Shown here one piece after another: positions 7,088-9,028 of a stretch of 9,028 bases of DNA. Within the stretch, counting starts at the first letter, position 1; every line of letters starts with the position of its first letter. The stretch is from BRH-c25 sp041690515 (GTDB taxonomy: Bacteria; Bacillota; Clostridia; Lutisporales; Lutisporaceae): contig JAWLHF010000118.1 in NCBI GenBank assembly GCA_041690515.1, positions 1 to 9,028 of the forward strand, written 5' to 3'. The notes beneath the pieces were generated by a model, which was not told the origin of the DNA, ran no database searches, and saw only the letters and a list, made by a program, of their open reading frames with translations. The position numbers and the translations under genes were made by a program.

Positions 7088-7110
7088 TTAAAACAAGCCT
7101 TCGCAGGCTC
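7088..7110 (-). terminator. Candidate small terminator between spoIVFB and the radical SAM operon
   Basis: On the minus strand GAGCCT-GCGA-AGGCTT makes a 6-bp stem (one G-T pair) closed by a GNRA-type tetraloop. GTTTTAAA follows it. It lies about 120 nt after the spoIVFB stop. The stem is short and the T-run only four long, so termination may be partial. The rest of the gap (7227-7111 and 7087-7023) is AT-rich. A TATAAT at 7143-7138 has no convincing -35 and would read into this hairpin, and I found no good promoter between the hairpin and the radical SAM gene. Read-through from upstream is therefore plausible. Confidence 0.4.
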
Positions 7111-7227
7111 ACCCAAAACACGTGGCAAAACTATAATATTATATATTATTTCTACAGTAGGAATTATTTGATAGAATCAATATTAATACCTCTATTTATT
7201 ATTACATAAATATACTATAAAATTCTA

Positions 7228-8067
7228 CTAATTGTTTATAATATGTCCAATCCTTCCATCATAACCGTATTTTAGAAAGGCATCCATTATCTCGTCTTCG
7301 CTGAGTACCCTCCTTATTCTGCCCCTTGAATCCATAACCTGCACATAACACAACGTCACCGGGCTGAACTTACTTACTATGGAACTGATACGGGTATCCT
7401 CTCCTGCCGTAATATATCTTTTTCTTATTCTTCCGCTTAGCTTTTTCTTGCTTTTAATGCTGTTTCCGGTGAACAGGTAATAATATGAACTGAATTTTTC
7501 TTCCTTTATTGTGCCAATATATATGAAGACCGCTGTGATAGTAAGCGCCGCACTTCTGCTTCCGGATACGATGAGACTGATATTACATGCAATCAGTGAA
7601 AAGGCCGCTATCCTTCCTGCCATTATCAAAATTCTTGTAGACTGTCTATAACCCATGAAGTAAACCATTAAATTCCTCGCAATCTTGCCGCCATCCAGAG
7701 GAATTACAGGTACAAGGTTGAACCCGCAGATTATCAGATTGTATTTAAAAGCCGCCTCAAATACTGTGGAGTATTCCTTTAAGGCACCGCAGGCAAGAGC
7801 CATGATAAAGCTCGTGACGGGACCTGCCATTGAAACCAATGCCTCAGAAACACCTCCGTATTTTGATAATTCTTCCATTCTTGCCACTCCACCGTAGGGA
7901 AGGAGTTCAACCTCATATACTGATATCTTCAGCTTTTTCGCTATAAGAACATGTCCCATTTCATGGAGTATCACACTTGCAAACAGTATCAGGGACTGCT
8001 GCAGCCAACCTGCAAAATAGCTTGCAAACATAAAAAGGATAAAAAACACATTCAGTTTTATCCTCAC
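7228..8067 (-). CDS. spoIVFB: SpoIVFB-type intramembrane metalloprotease (site-2 protease, M50)
   Basis: SpoIVFB cleaves pro-sigma-K within the membrane around the forespore, releasing the late mother-cell sigma factor. The protein has 279 residues from the GTG at 8067, close to the B. subtilis length. The zinc motif HEMGH is at 35-39, and the second motif NLVPVIPLDGGK near 117-128 provides Asp125. Hydrophobic segments lie at about 5-22, 24-45, 72-96, 105-127, 146-169 and 170-188, giving the six-helix pattern of the family. A C-terminal CBS-like domain occupies about 219-279 (SKFSPVTLCYVQVMDSRGRI), which in the family senses ATP and binds the substrate. I chose GTG because GGAGG lies 8 nt upstream; a TTG at 8085 lies upstream of that site and is less likely. 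It follows the LytM gene by 63 nt. Confidence 0.93.
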   Translation of the reverse strand: MRIKLNVFFILFMFASYFAGWLQQSLILFASVILHEMGHVLIAKKLKISVYEVELLPYGGVARMEELSKYGGVSEALVSMAGPVTSFIMALACGALKEYSTVFEAAFKYNLIICGFNLVPVIPLDGGKIARNLMVYFMGYRQSTRILIMAGRIAAFSLIACNISLIVSGSRSAALTITAVFIYIGTIKEEKFSSYYYLFTGNSIKSKKKLSGRIRKRYITAGEDTRISSIVSKFSPVTLCYVQVMDSRGRIRRVLSEDEIMDAFLKYGYDGRIGHIINN

Positions 8068-8130
8068 AATGTGAACCTCCAACAATGCTCAATTGAACAA
8101 TATGCCTACCCAGATCTTTCCTTTCGCTTT

Positions 8131-8865
8131 CTATTGTATTTCCATAAGCATCTCCATTGGATTCACTGATTTTCCATCCACTTGTACTTCAAAATGCAGG
8201 TGGGGACCGGAAGTGACACCCGTATCTCCTACTTCTCCCAATATATCCCCCTGCTTCACACTTTGCCCCTCTGCCACATTGACCTTATAGCAATGAGCAT
8301 ATATCACCTCGTATTTTCCGCTCTTCACCTTTATGTACTTTCCGTTTATAGCGTCCTCCCCTACTTGGAGTACCTTGCCGGAGGTAGAGGACTTTATAGG
8401 AGTGCCTATTTCTCCGTCAATATCTATTCCAGTGTGCATCTTCACAGTCCTAAATACCGGATGTACTCTTTCCCCATATTCAGAGGTTATCTCACCGTCA
8501 ACAGGCATGATAAAGCTGGGATTATCCTCAAAGCTCTCAATTGCTACACTAGGAGCACCCAGGTTTTCTTTCGCCTCTGGTATTATATTCCCAATATCCG
8601 AAAATGTTCCAAGTGCTTTAGAAAAATCCATATTCCAATTTAATGTGGTTTTTATGCCTTCTGATATTGTATTGGTAAAGCTCATGTTGATGTTATTTAT
8701 CAAAAGCACTGCCGCTATTGTAACAATGGATATGAAGGATTGCAGAAGCAGCCGGTCCAAATAGCTTTTCTCTCCATATCTTCTTGGTTTGAACACTGTA
8801 TCGAATTTTCTATATTCCTTTATGTACTTTGGCCTCGGAATATTTTCAAAGTTATTGCTATTCAT
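8131..8865 (-). CDS. spoIVFA: SpoIVFA-like membrane-anchored M23/LytM-domain protein
   Basis: This 244-residue protein has a basic cytoplasmic N terminus (1-38), one membrane helix at about 39-58 (SFISIVTIAAVLLINN), a linker, and a LytM/peptidase M23 domain from about 118 to 238. The zinc-site residues are all present: His144 and Asp148 (MHTGIDID), His191 (YAHCYKV), and His222 with His224 (GPHLHFE). B. subtilis SpoIVFA is a regulatory partner that holds SpoIVFB inactive until SpoIVB signals from the forespore. The position directly upstream of spoIVFB supports that role here. SpoIIQ, another single-pass LytM protein of engulfment, is the main alternative, and an active peptidoglycan endopeptidase cannot be excluded. 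The ATG at 8865 has GGGGGAG 7 nt upstream. That site lies in one arm of an inverted repeat. Confidence 0.85.
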   Translation of the reverse strand: MNSNNFENIPRPKYIKEYRKFDTVFKPRRYGEKSYLDRLLLQSFISIVTIAAVLLINNINMSFTNTISEGIKTTLNWNMDFSKALGTFSDIGNIIPEAKENLGAPSVAIESFEDNPSFIMPVDGEITSEYGERVHPVFRTVKMHTGIDIDGEIGTPIKSSTSGKVLQVGEDAINGKYIKVKSGKYEVIYAHCYKVNVAEGQSVKQGDILGEVGDTGVTSGPHLHFEVQVDGKSVNPMEMLMEIQ

Positions 8866-8871
8866 GTATTC

Positions 8872-8919
8872 TCTCCCCCATAGTTATTGTTTGTATATTT
8901 ATATTAGTATTGGGGGAGA
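8872..8919 (-). promoter_or_regulatory. Inverted repeat that can mask the ribosome binding site of the SpoIVFA-like gene
   Basis: On the minus strand TCTCCCCCA (8919-8911) is the exact complement of TGGGGGAGA (8880-8872), with 30 nt of AT-rich sequence between. The second arm contains the whole Shine-Dalgarno sequence of the gene starting at 8865. A transcript that includes both arms could fold into a 9-bp GC-rich stem that blocks translation. A transcript starting inside the loop would be free. As DNA, the two arms could also be a spaced operator. Confidence 0.55.
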
Positions 8920-8930
8920 TTTATGTCCAA
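8901..8930 (-). promoter_or_regulatory. Candidate promoter of the SpoIVFA/FB pair
   Basis: TTGGAC (8930-8925), an 18-nt spacer and TAATAT (8906-8901) form a moderate sigma-A-like match on the minus strand. A start near 8893 would lie downstream of the distal arm of the inverted repeat. In Bacillus this operon is read by sigma-E. A TATACAAA resembling a sigma-E -10 element is present at 8897-8890, but I see no acceptable -35 at the right distance. Neither assignment is firm. Confidence 0.25.
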
Positions 8931-8950
8931 TAAATAGAAGAATGTGCAAC

Positions 8951-9022
8951 AAACGGACGGCCAATGGCCGCCCCTACGGATTTCATTGCTATTTTGTAGG
9001 GGCGCGCATTGCGCGTCCGTTT
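8951..9022. repeat. 72-bp palindromic GC-rich repeat with nested hairpins
   Basis: Two 27-bp arms (8951-8977 and 8996-9022) are inverted copies matching at 23 of 27 positions, separated by an 18-bp AT-rich spacer. Both arms share AAACGGAC at the outer end and CCCCTAC at the inner end. Each arm also contains its own small hairpin: GGCC-AAT-GGCC on the left and GCGC-ATT-GCGC on the right. The element is far richer in G and C than its surroundings and encodes nothing I can see. It resembles the GTAGGGGCG...CGTCCG intergenic repeats that I recall from many clostridial and other genomes. No target-site duplication is apparent. It lies upstream of the SpoIVFA-like gene. Confidence 0.75.
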
Positions 9023-9028
9023 ATGTAC

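Noticed and set aside
7138..7166. TATAAT on the minus strand upstream of the radical SAM gene
   Set aside because: The hexamer 17 nt upstream is TAATTC, far from TTGACA. The region is generally AT-rich, and a transcript from here would meet the hairpin at 7110-7088.
8182..8764. Two overlapping plus-strand open frames (153 and 143 codons) opposite the LytM gene
   Set aside because: Both are antisense to the well-defined M23 domain and linker, and neither shows a domain or a convincing start.
8951..9022. Palindromic element read as a CRISPR array or a rho-independent terminator
   Set aside because: There are only two inverted arms rather than repeated direct units with spacers, and no T-run follows on either strand.

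Overview
The window reads as a chromosomal segment of an endospore-forming member of the Clostridia. It is moderately AT-rich with strong AGGAGG-type ribosome binding sites. Its gene order, spoIVFA-spoIVFB // rplU-prp-rpmA // spo0B-obg, matches the spo0B-obg neighbourhood of Bacillus subtilis. Every gene I can support lies on the minus strand, so transcription runs from high to low coordinates. No genus can be named safely; a cellulolytic-clostridia type genome is a guess from gene content.

Layout in the direction of transcription. (1) 9022-8866: a 72-bp palindromic repeat, then the 5' region of a sporulation pair. In this region a 9-bp inverted repeat can mask the ribosome binding site of the first gene. 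(2) 8865-7228: a membrane-anchored M23/LytM protein (SpoIVFA-like) and the intramembrane metalloprotease SpoIVFB, presumed to process pro-sigma-K in the mother cell. (3) 7227-7023: an AT-rich gap with a small terminator-like hairpin. (4) 7022-2909: three genes joined by stop/start overlaps: a B12-domain radical SAM protein of unknown substrate, its DUF2344 partner, and an RNase G/E family endoribonuclease with all catalytic and zinc residues. In B. subtilis these three genes are absent from this position. (5) 2908-2672: a second imperfect palindrome that abuts the RNase stop codon, a near-consensus sigma-A promoter, and an L21-type leader. (6) 2671-1735: rplU-prp-rpmA. The middle gene encodes the cysteine protease that trims the N-terminal extension carried by the L27 made from the third gene. 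A rho-independent terminator follows. (7) 1591-1: a Spo0B-like phosphotransferase with a degenerate ATPase region, then obg, truncated at the window edge.

The segment therefore joins ribosome assembly (L21, L27, Prp, Obg), RNA processing (RNase G), an uncharacterised radical SAM pair, and sporulation control (Spo0B-like early, SpoIVFA/FB late). The least explained items are the radical SAM/DUF2344/RNase G triad, the Spo0B-like protein in a clostridial-looking context, the masked ribosome binding site, and the palindrome whose two arms differ by paired changes.
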